NCBI RefSeq assembly: GCF_003762835.1
Contig: NZ_RJWA01000004.1
Span: forward strand, 310,001 to 374,000
Length of the DNA stretch: 64,000 nt
DNA from: Micromonospora sp. HM5-17
GTDB taxonomy: Bacteria; Actinomycetota; Actinomycetes; Mycobacteriales; Micromonosporaceae
Reading direction: 5' to 3'
Part shown: positions 57,838 through 64,000 of the stretch, piece by piece
How positions within the stretch are numbered: the first letter of the stretch is position 1
Layout of the letters: every line of letters begins with the position of its first letter
Program-made: the position numbers and the translations under genes
The notes under the pieces: model-generated
Told to the model about the DNA's origin: nothing
The model's database searches: none
The model's input: only the letters and a program-made list of their open reading frames with translations

Positions 57838-59040
57838 TTACGGGGCGACGACCGGCAGACTGTCCACGTCGACCGTCTCCGGATACTTCAGCCCGGCACC
57901 GGTGTTGAGCACCACCACCCGCTCGTCCGGTCGGATCCAGCCACCCGCCCGTAGCCGGCGGGCAGCGGTCAGACAGGCCGCACCCTCCGGACAGAGCAGC
58001 AGACCCTCCCGGGCGCCGAAGTCGTGCAGGTCGGCCAGGATCTCCTCGTCGTCGACCGCGATCGCGGTGCCCGCGGTCTCCCGGAGGGCCGTGAGCATCA
58101 ACTCGTCGCCGAGCGGAGCCGGCACGTTGATGCCGAAGGCGAGGGTCCAGGCGTCGGTCCAGGGCTCGGCCCGGGACGCCCCGGCCCCGAAGGCCCGCAC
58201 GATCGGCGCACAACCGCTCGACTGCACGGCGACCAGCCGGGGCAGCTCCGCGCCGATCCAGCCCAGTTCCCGCAGTTCCCGCAGCGCCTTGTGGATGCCG
58301 ATCAGGCCCACCCCACCGCCGGTCGGATAGAGGATCACGTCCGGAACCCGCCAGCCGAGCTGCTCGACGATCTCGTACCCCATGGTCTTCTTGCCCTCCA
58401 GCCGGTACGGCTCCCTGAGGGTGCTGACGTCGAAGATCTCGTCCGGCGTGCCGGCGGAGGCGGCGATCAGGGTTCCGACGTACCGGCCGGCGTCGCTGAT
58501 CAGCCCGTCGACCAGGTGCAGCTCGGCACCGGCGGCGACGCACTCCCGGCGGGTGATGGTCGGTGCTCCGAGCGGCATCGCGATGGTCGCCCGGAGCCCG
58601 GCCCGGGCGGCGTACGTGGCCCAGGCCGCCCCGGCGTTGCCGTTGGTCGGCATCCCGACGTGCCGGATCCCCAGTTCCCGGGCGCGCGAGACGCCGACGG
58701 CCGCACCCCGGGCCTTGAACGAGCCGGTCGGGACGAGCCCCTCGTCCTTGATCATCAGGTGGGGGAGGCCGATCGACTCCCCGTACCGCGCGGCGGGCAG
58801 CAGCGGCGTCCACCCCTCGCCGAACGTCGTCACGTGCCGTTCGTCGGCGACCGGCAGCAGCTCCCGGTACCGCCACAGGTCGGCCGGGCGGCGCGCCAGG
58901 TCCTCCGGCCGTACCGACCGCCGAACCGCGGCCAGGTCGTAGCGGGCGAGCAGCGGGGAGCCGCAGGCGCAGAGGTTCTGCGGGCGGTCGGCGTCGTGGG
59001 TGGCGCCGCAGCGCGGGCATTCCAGGTGGGTGAGGTACAC
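57838..59040 (-). CDS. thrC: Threonine synthase (PLP-dependent)
   Basis: 400 residues. N-terminal zinc-ribbon-like CPRCG and CACGSP, then the fold-type II PLP core: TTFGEGWTPLLP, the PLP-Lys in PTGSFKARGA, MPTNGNAGAAWATYAARAG, phosphate loop YPTGGGVGLIGI, and VVLNTGAGLKYPE at the end. Converts O-phosphohomoserine to threonine. Such ribbon-bearing paralogues are not always the main biosynthetic enzyme; no thrA or thrB is nearby. GTG start with GGAGG. Confidence 0.88.
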   Translation of the reverse strand: MYLTHLECPRCGATHDADRPQNLCACGSPLLARYDLAAVRRSVRPEDLARRPADLWRYRELLPVADERHVTTFGEGWTPLLPAARYGESIGLPHLMIKDEGLVPTGSFKARGAAVGVSRARELGIRHVGMPTNGNAGAAWATYAARAGLRATIAMPLGAPTITRRECVAAGAELHLVDGLISDAGRYVGTLIAASAGTPDEIFDVSTLREPYRLEGKKTMGYEIVEQLGWRVPDVILYPTGGGVGLIGIHKALRELRELGWIGAELPRLVAVQSSGCAPIVRAFGAGASRAEPWTDAWTLAFGINVPAPLGDELMLTALRETAGTAIAVDDEEILADLHDFGAREGLLLCPEGAACLTAARRLRAGGWIRPDERVVVLNTGAGLKYPETVDVDSLPVVAP

Positions 59041-59195
59041 CGGCTGGCCTCCAGTCCGTCGGGTCCTCTCATGATCCCTGGCTCGGTTTCCGCCGCGACC
59101 GATAACGCCCCCGACTCCAGTCTTTTTGAACCGGCCTTAACGAGTGAAGCTCGCCGCCCGGACATCGATTGGGACGCCAACCTTCGGCCGTGAGC

Positions 59196-59318
59196 TCACG
59201 GTGGGCCGATAGGGGTAAGGCCACTCGAGTAATCCAGCTCGATCCGGTCTCCGGGATGCATGGTGTGGGTAGACATCACCACCTGCTCTCCGGCGTACGT
59301 CTGTGGGGGTGCGGCCAT
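59196..59318 (-). CDS. Possible 40-residue protein
   Basis: Reads MAAPPQTYAGEQVVMSTHTM, then HPGDRIELDYSSGLTPIGPP. PGDRIEL recalls the start of small DUF4314-type proteins, but the protein ends where that domain would begin, so it may be truncated. No clear ribosome site. Same strand, just downstream of the HTH-DUF5919 gene. The surrounding 59041-59364 shows nothing else. Confidence 0.3.
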   Translation of the reverse strand: MAAPPQTYAGEQVVMSTHTMHPGDRIELDYSSGLTPIGPP

Positions 59319-59364
59319 GGTGGCGGGAGCACCGGTCGACGGACTGAATGCGGCGGCGAGCGGG

Positions 59365-60114
59365 TCAGAACTCCCGCGCCTGTTCCCAGAGGTACTCGAG
59401 GTGTGCGCTGTACCGGTCGAACAGCCCACCATCCTGTCGTCTGCGCAGGTGCAGCGTCGGGGAGTCGTGACCCAGCTTGTCGGCCAGGTGAGTGCACACC
59501 AGCATGTCCGAGTCGAACCGGAACAGACTCATCGCGATGTGGTGGTCGGAATGGCGGCCCGCCACGCTTGGCGCGGCTGCGCGGAGCTTGGCGAACTCGT
59601 CCAGGGTGACCCGGATCCGAGTACTGACCGTCAACGGAACGGCCTCGATCCGTTCTCGTTCGACCGTTGTCGGCGAGTCGGGGTCGCCGACCAGAAACCG
59701 GATCGCCACGCCGGCCTCGGCCTGTCGGGCCAGCACCGTACGCAGGTTGGGCAGGTCCAGCCAGAGGAAGTAGTTCGTGTAGCCGGCGAAGATGATCTCC
59801 CGTTGGGCGCCACCGATCAGGTCCTGCCACAGTACCCGGGGGACCAGGCTGCGATGCGGGTACGTGCTAACGATCTCCCGGTCATAGCCGGTCTTGACAG
59901 CTGTTCGGACTGCCTCGGGCCAGAGCACGTCCACGTCAACCTCCAGTGCCGCAGCGACCGCGTACCGATGCCGGGGATGGGGTGTGCGGGCAGGGTTCGC
60001 CACCCATCGTGACACCGTCTTCTCGTCCACTCCCACCGCAGACGCCAGATCAGCTTCCGTCATCTTCGCATCAATCAGAGCCGCGCGAAGAGCGTCGTTC
60101 GGCACAGCAGTCAC
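59365..60114 (-). CDS. HTH (XRE) regulator with DUF5919/PLD-like sensor domain
   Basis: 249 residues. N-terminal XRE-type HTH (MTEADLASAVGVDEKTVSRW) followed by a C-terminal domain reminiscent of PLD folds (REIIFAGYTNYFLWLDLPNL; IRFLVGDPDSPTTVERER; HHIAMSLFRFDSDMLVCTH), as in DUF5919 proteins. No HKD motif, so probably a binding rather than catalytic domain. Divergent from three small genes starting at 60323, a neighbourhood I believe recurs in actinomycetes. Targets unknown; the shared 208-base intergenic region is the obvious site. Confidence 0.8.
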   Translation of the reverse strand: MTAVPNDALRAALIDAKMTEADLASAVGVDEKTVSRWVANPARTPHPRHRYAVAAALEVDVDVLWPEAVRTAVKTGYDREIVSTYPHRSLVPRVLWQDLIGGAQREIIFAGYTNYFLWLDLPNLRTVLARQAEAGVAIRFLVGDPDSPTTVERERIEAVPLTVSTRIRVTLDEFAKLRAAAPSVAGRHSDHHIAMSLFRFDSDMLVCTHLADKLGHDSPTLHLRRRQDGGLFDRYSAHLEYLWEQAREF

Positions 60115-60322
60115 CTCGACAGGACGCCTCGGACGTTTGCTGCATCGTACCGCTGATCGTCCGTTTCGTCCGGGGCATGCGGTTCTTCTGTCGCAATCGT
60201 CTCCCTACCGTGCGTGTTGCCGGTGTACGCGGTGATCTGTTGCGGCCAGGTGGGTGGCTGCGGATTCTTGCGCCGAGTAGAGCAGCCGGCAGGAAGGGCA
60301 GTACTCGGGAAGGGAGAGAAGC

Positions 60323-60594
60323 ATGGGCGTGTGGTCATGGTGGAGAAGGCGCCGGACCGGTGAGCTGCTTCGACGGCACGCGGTGGAGGTCTTCGCGGCA
60401 GCGGGCCTGGACGACGCCATGGACGCCGGACTCGCGATCGCGCGGGCGTGGAGAAGGGCCGCGTACATCGGCGGGATCGTGACGGTGGTCGGATGGATGA
60501 AGCCGGCTGGGATGGACCGACTCGGAGCGACGGGTTGCCGCTGTTGACGTACGGGCAGGCGCGGCGGTACCGGACCGGACGGTCCGGGCGATGA
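60323..60594 (+). pseudogene. Small gene with apparent frameshift
   Basis: ATG with a GGGAGAGAAGC site; the first frame runs to 60547 (RRRRTGELLRRHAVEVFAAA; AWRRAAYIGGIVTVVGWM) and ends in an unconvincing KPAGMDRLGATGCRC. A second frame from about 60493 reads MDEAGWDGPTRSDGLPLLTY, then GQARRYRTGRSGR. It stops at 60592-60594, overlapping the next gene's ATG as ATGA. The natural reading is one gene of about 90 codons lacking one base near 60492, or a programmed shift. Function unknown; a short hydrophobic segment lies near residues 48-58. Confidence 0.55.
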
Positions 60595-60890
60595 GCGAAC
60601 GTGTCCCGCACGTCACCGAGCCGGTAATTCCGGAGGTGCCGGAAGGTGCGGTGCTGAGGCTGGCCCCTGGCGAGTGGTCGCACTGCCAGGCGGTGCCGGT
60701 GGACAGCCAGCTCGCCGTCACAGTCGCCCGGATTCACCGGAATGTGACTCGGCATGACGGAGCCGGACGGTGGGTGTGGATCGCCGCCCACGAACATCCG
60801 GCCTGCAGCTGGGACCACGTCGAGCCTCACCCGCCATGCCGGCAGTTGATGGTCCGGGTCGACGTGCTTGCCCGAGAGGTAAGCCAGTGA
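60591..60890 (+). CDS. Hypothetical protein, 99 residues
   Basis: Small acidic/mixed protein with two Trp-rich stretches (APGEWSHCQAVPVDSQ; GAGRWVWIAAHEHPACSWDH). No family recognised. The ATG overlaps the stop of the preceding frame (ATGA) and its own stop overlaps the next gene (GTGA), so the three small genes form one translationally coupled operon, divergent from the HTH-DUF5919 gene. Confidence 0.7.
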   Translation: MSERVPHVTEPVIPEVPEGAVLRLAPGEWSHCQAVPVDSQLAVTVARIHRNVTRHDGAGRWVWIAAHEHPACSWDHVEPHPPCRQLMVRVDVLAREVSQ

Positions 60891-61177
60891 GCATGGTGGA
60901 CGGACCGCGCGGTCCAGCGGTCGTTATGGCCCAGCGGCTGATCGTCTCCCATGCCCAAGGGCTCGATTGTGCGTCGTGCCAGGACGGGTGGTGCCCGGCC
61001 GCCGAGTGGGCGTTGTGGGTGACGGTCACCGATGAGCAGCCCCCGCCTGACCGGATACCGACCATCGAATGGGTCCGGATCCTCGCCGCCGACCCGGGGC
61101 GGCCGGATCAGCAGCCGTACCCGCTGATCGTCCGCGCCAGTGCATTGCGGCAACCGCCGAGCGAAGCCGATGGTTAG
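60887..61177 (+). CDS. Hypothetical protein with CxxC motif
   Basis: 96 residues: RLIVSHAQGLDCASCQDGWC gives three cysteines with C-x2-C spacing, then AAEWALWVTVTDEQ. Possible metal site. GTG start overlaps the preceding stop. Last gene of the small operon. Function unknown. Confidence 0.65.
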   Translation: MSMVDGPRGPAVVMAQRLIVSHAQGLDCASCQDGWCPAAEWALWVTVTDEQPPPDRIPTIEWVRILAADPGRPDQQPYPLIVRASALRQPPSEADG

Positions 61178-61365
61178 CGGACGGCCGGACCGGGGCCAAC
61201 GGCTCGTCCTGCCGCTCACATCGGGGCTCGGCCGGCCGGACCTCGCCGTATTCATGATCAGCATCGCCGGCTACCCTGGCCGAATCCGCCGCTTCGGGCC
61301 TGCCGTACCGCGCCGCCGTACCGGCCGCCTGGCGGCGGCACCTGGACGGTGGGGCAAGGGGGGAC

Positions 61366-62379
61366 GTGGTGGCGGATCAGTTCTTCGATGGCAACGCGTG
61401 GCGGTCGGGTCAGGGCGGGGCGGAGCCCGACTTCGTCACCTGGCTGCTCTATCTCGACTGCGCGGACGACCCGGCCCGATTCGACGCGCTGGCCCGGTGG
61501 TGGTACGCCGAGACGTGCCGGACGCTGCTGCCGTACGTCGAACCGGTCGGCGCGGCCCGCGCGGCGGTCTCGCTGACCGCGTTCGAGCAGGACGCGAGCG
61601 GGCGGGGGCGGCGTCGTCGCCCGGCGCAGTGGGCGGACGGCCTCACCGCCGGGTGCCGCCAGCTCTCGGCCCGCTGGTTCGACGTCGACCCGGGCGCGAC
61701 CGTCTCGGAGCTGGACGTCTTCCTTGACCGGTTCCCGGATTCGCGGCACGTCCGGTTGCAGGTCTCCGTCGGCTTCGAGGGCCGGCCCGGCCGGCTGCCC
61801 CTGGTCGTCCCGGCCCTCGTCGAACTCGCCCGGGCCAGCGCCGACGCGGCGGATCCGACGTACGGCGAGATCGTGGTCAACGCCCGTGTCCTCGCTCCGG
61901 CCACCATGCTGGACGCGGCGCTCGGGCGCGACCCGGAGTCCTCGGCCGCGTCGAGCCGGGTCCGGCTGCGCGGCTACGAGTGGGTGACCGTCTGCCCGCG
62001 CGAACTCGCCGACCGGTTGGGCGGGCCGGCGCGGCTCCGCGCCTCGGGCGCCTTCGCCGAGGTGTATCCGCTGCGTCACGGCGGTGTGCTGCTGCGCGCC
62101 ACGGACGACCCCGCCGACTACCACGGGGACCGGGTCCGGGCGGTGTTCCGGGCGCTCGCCCCGGTGCTTCCGCCCGGCCGCCCCAGCCTGCCGCCGGCCG
62201 TGCCGCCGGTCGGGTCGGCGCTGCTGTCGGCGGTCCCCGGCGTACTGGCCGGCGACTCCGGCGGGCACGACCTGAGCCGGGTCGTCCTCGCCGACCCGCG
62301 GGACGCCGGCGGCGACCGGTACCTCGAGCTCGGCCCCGGCGCCGGGCAGCCGACGGTGACCGGGCCGGTCCTGAACTGA
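61366..62379 (+). CDS. Hypothetical protein, 337 residues
   Basis: Not recognised. No signal peptide or membrane helix. Soluble mixed alpha/beta sequence: FFDGNAWRSGQGGAEPDFVT, TVSELDVFLDRFPDSRHVRL, then VRLRGYEWVTVCPRELADRL and VYPLRHGGVLLRATDDPADY. The C-terminus is Pro/Gly-rich. The layout loosely recalls bacterial immunity proteins, but I have no motif to prove it. GTG start with AGGGGGGA. Convergent with the cellulase gene across a strong hairpin. Confidence 0.7.
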   Translation: MVADQFFDGNAWRSGQGGAEPDFVTWLLYLDCADDPARFDALARWWYAETCRTLLPYVEPVGAARAAVSLTAFEQDASGRGRRRRPAQWADGLTAGCRQLSARWFDVDPGATVSELDVFLDRFPDSRHVRLQVSVGFEGRPGRLPLVVPALVELARASADAADPTYGEIVVNARVLAPATMLDAALGRDPESSAASSRVRLRGYEWVTVCPRELADRLGGPARLRASGAFAEVYPLRHGGVLLRATDDPADYHGDRVRAVFRALAPVLPPGRPSLPPAVPPVGSALLSAVPGVLAGDSGGHDLSRVVLADPRDAGGDRYLELGPGAGQPTVTGPVLN

Positions 62380-62464
62380 TCCCGCCCGCGCGGTCGACCG
62401 TGGCACGGGTTCTGATCCCGGACGGGGTCCGATGGGCCGACGGTTCCGAGGCCCCGGACAGGGT

Positions 62465-62493
62465 CCGGCCCCGGCCGGGCGGGCCGGGGCCGG
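62465..62493. terminator. Bidirectional hairpin terminator
   Basis: CCGGCCCCGGCC (62465-62476), loop GGGCG, and a perfect complementary 12-base arm (62482-62493). It lies between convergent stops at 62379 and 62568. Confidence 0.75.
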
Positions 62494-62567
62494 GGGCCGG
62501 GCGCACCGCCGACTGCGCCCGACGGGGGGCGCCGGCGGCCCCGGGGAGAACCGCCGGCCGTACGCGG

Positions 62568-63695
62568 TCAGGCGACGGTGCAGGCCGTGCCGTTCAGGGT
62601 GAACGAGGTGGGCGACGCGTAGCTGCCGCTCAGCGTGCCCTGGTATCCGAACGAGGCGGTGCCGCCGGGCGCGATCGTGCCGTTCCAGCTGATGTTGCGA
62701 GCGGTCACCGAGGATCCGCTCTGCGTGACCGTGGCGTTCCACGAGTTGGTGATCTGCTGCCCTGCCGGCAGCGTGTAGGTCAGCGTCCAGCCGTTGATCG
62801 GGCTCGACCCGGTGTTGGTGATGGTGACCGAGGCGGTGAAGCCGGTGTCCCAGGAGTTCGCAGTGTAGGCGACGCGGCAGCTGCCGGTTCCCTGGTTCGG
62901 CGGCGTGGTGGGCGGGGTCGTCGGCGGGTTGCCGCCGCCGTTCACCGACGCCGAGAACGAGTTCACCCCGAGGCCGACGCCGCCCTGCCACGGCTCGAAG
63001 CCGGCCTGGATGCTGGTCAGGTACCAGGAGTTGGTGATCGCACCCCGGTTGCGGACGTCGTTGATGAAGTCCAGCACGCTGAAGTTCCAGCTCGTGATGG
63101 GGGACGACGCCAGGTACGAGATGACGTTGTTGGAGCCGTTGCTGCCCCGCCAGACGTCCCAGGTCCGGCCTCCGACGGTGGCGGTGCCGACCGACGAACC
63201 GATCGGCTGGATCGGGCCCTGCCGGTTGAACCAGATCATGATCTCCATCTGGTTGACGCCGTCCCGCTTGGGCGTCGGGTCGAGCCAGATGTCGTACGAG
63301 GCGTTGTAGGTGGCGCCGCTGACGTAGGTGTAGCTGATGCTGCTGGTCGCGCTGCTGATCTGGCTCACCTGCATCGGCAGGTTGGTGCCGGGGGAGCAGT
63401 TGGTGTAGTGGCAGCCGATGAAGATCGACGGGTACGACACCGGTGCGCCGCTGGTGTTGCCCTGGCCATCCTGCCGGGTGATCTGGAAGCCGGTGTCGGT
63501 GACGTTGATGCACTGTTGGGCGGTGGTGCCCCAGCGGTTGTTCTGGACAACGTACCGGCCCTGGATGGTGGTCGAGCCGTACTGCTCGCAGATCTGCACG
63601 TCGGCCTGGGCGGGGCCGGCGGAGGTGAGTACGGCGATCGTACCGGCCGCGAGCAGGCCGGCGAGCGCCGCGAAGACGGGGGCGGGGCGTCTCAT
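62568..63695 (-). CDS. Secreted GH12 endoglucanase with CBM2
   Basis: 375 residues. Signal peptide (MRRPAPVFAALAGLLAAGTI, cleavage near AQADV). GH12 catalytic domain about 34-255 with nucleophile Glu in NQMEIMIWFN and acid/base Glu in QAGFEPWQGG. A Thr/Pro linker (NPPTTPPTTPPNQG) joins it to a C-terminal cellulose-binding CBM2 (CRVAYTANSWDTGFTASVTI, then WTLTYTLPAGQ). Extracellular beta-1,4-glucanase (cellulose, xyloglucan or mixed glucan). ATG chosen for its GAGGAG site four bases upstream. A CebR/CelR-like operator precedes it. Confidence 0.95.
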   Translation of the reverse strand: MRRPAPVFAALAGLLAAGTIAVLTSAGPAQADVQICEQYGSTTIQGRYVVQNNRWGTTAQQCINVTDTGFQITRQDGQGNTSGAPVSYPSIFIGCHYTNCSPGTNLPMQVSQISSATSSISYTYVSGATYNASYDIWLDPTPKRDGVNQMEIMIWFNRQGPIQPIGSSVGTATVGGRTWDVWRGSNGSNNVISYLASSPITSWNFSVLDFINDVRNRGAITNSWYLTSIQAGFEPWQGGVGLGVNSFSASVNGGGNPPTTPPTTPPNQGTGSCRVAYTANSWDTGFTASVTITNTGSSPINGWTLTYTLPAGQQITNSWNATVTQSGSSVTARNISWNGTIAPGGTASFGYQGTLSGSYASPTSFTLNGTACTVA

Positions 63696-63770
63696 GATGC
63701 TCCTCGAGGTGGTGGTGTCCGTGGCGACGGGCCGTGTCGCGTGGTGCGTGGACGTGCGGCGGCGCTGTGT

Positions 63771-63784
63771 GGGGAGCGCTCCCA
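63771..63784 (-). promoter_or_regulatory. CebR/CelR-like operator
   Basis: Core GGGAGCGCTCCC at 63772-63783 is perfect; with flanks, 13 of 14 positions match TGGGAGCGCTCCCA, the site bound by actinobacterial cellobiose-responsive LacI repressors. It lies just downstream of the -10 element, where it would block transcription until cello-oligosaccharides appear. Confidence 0.75.
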
Positions 63785-63793
63785 CGACAGCTG

Positions 63794-63813
63794 GAGACAC
63801 ATTTACATGTCTC
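63794..63813. repeat. Inverted repeat overlapping -10 region
   Basis: GAGACA and TGTCTC arms separated by eight bases, overlapping the cellulase -10 element. Possible second regulator site. Confidence 0.45.
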
Positions 63814-63827
63814 GAATTGGAGTGCAA
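63800..63827 (-). promoter_or_regulatory. Candidate promoter of GH12 gene
   Basis: On the minus strand TTGCAC (63822-63827) and TAAATG (63800-63805) are 16 bases apart, in an AT-rich patch. The start of transcription would fall near the operator. Confidence 0.45.
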
Positions 63828-64000
63828 CCGCCGGCTCGTACAAGGTCGGTCCGCCGGTACGGCGGCGCCATCGTCGACCGTTCGACATGCTGAACGGCGT
63901 ACCGCGGGTGGAGCGCCGGCGGGCGCCGCGCGGACGGGTCCGGCCGACCGGGCCGCGGGGTGCGGGTCGGGGAGACCGCGGACGGGCCGGGGGAGTGGCC

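Larger units (their letters stand above)
63696..64000. other. Upstream region of cellulase gene
   Basis: Contains the promoter and operator elements listed separately (63771-63827). From 63850 to the window end I see no supported gene. Confidence 0.4.

Overview
High-GC actinobacterial chromosome segment. The base composition, GTG starts, GGAGG ribosome sites, ATGA/GTGA gene overlaps, rare TTA leucine codons, a GH12-CBM2 cellulase and a GlxA-type regulator all fit a filamentous actinomycete, most likely Micromonosporaceae (inference, no search was run). No rRNA, tRNA or CRISPR array was seen.

Layout. 1-1952: two-component pair (kinase truncated by the window edge). 2041-6615 (minus): TPR membrane protein, a small coiled-coil protein, an RNase H-fold protein and a small gene that looks frameshifted. 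6877-29850 (plus): a defence island. An EVE/PUA-like protein precedes a complete class 1 DISARM system (drmD, drmMI, drmA, drmB, drmC). The system is split between drmMI and drmA by a cargo block: a DEDDh exonuclease fused to TerB-like and BRCT-like regions, an overlapping DUF262-HipA pair, and the C-terminal stub of an AAA ATPase. Directly after drmC come an adenine methylase with an N-terminal HTH and a C-terminal specificity-like domain, then a soluble Ser/Thr kinase. The methylase-kinase pair has no restriction subunit and is the best candidate here for an undescribed system.

30092-37592: metabolic and transport genes: membrane-embedded serine-hydrolase-like protein, SDR, Nramp-like transporter, PPOX flavoprotein, and a divergent HxlR regulator/quinone oxidoreductase pair with a clear palindromic operator. 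37664-45980: glycolate/glyoxylate block (aceB-glcD-glcE-glcF) with a GlxA-type AraC regulator and a divergent APC permease. 46079-53545: two secreted phospholipase D-like paralogues flank a flavin monooxygenase-like enzyme, a cysteine-free HesB-like protein, an EamA exporter, a sirtuin and remnants of two further genes. 53963-59040: cupin, GH15 and GH63/MGH1-like glycosidases, and a threonine synthase. 59196-61177: an HTH-DUF5919-type regulator and divergent small genes, one of them frameshifted. 61366-63695: an unknown protein and a secreted GH12-CBM2 endoglucanase behind a CebR/CelR-like operator.

How they work together. DISARM combines methylation (DrmMI) with helicase (DrmA, DrmD), DUF1998 (DrmB) and PLD (DrmC) functions to restrict phage. 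Its cargo is made of known defence families, so the block reads as a nested defence island. The glycolate genes would oxidise glycolate to glyoxylate and condense it with acetyl-CoA to malate. The secreted cellulase and the glucan-acting enzymes fit a soil saprophyte.
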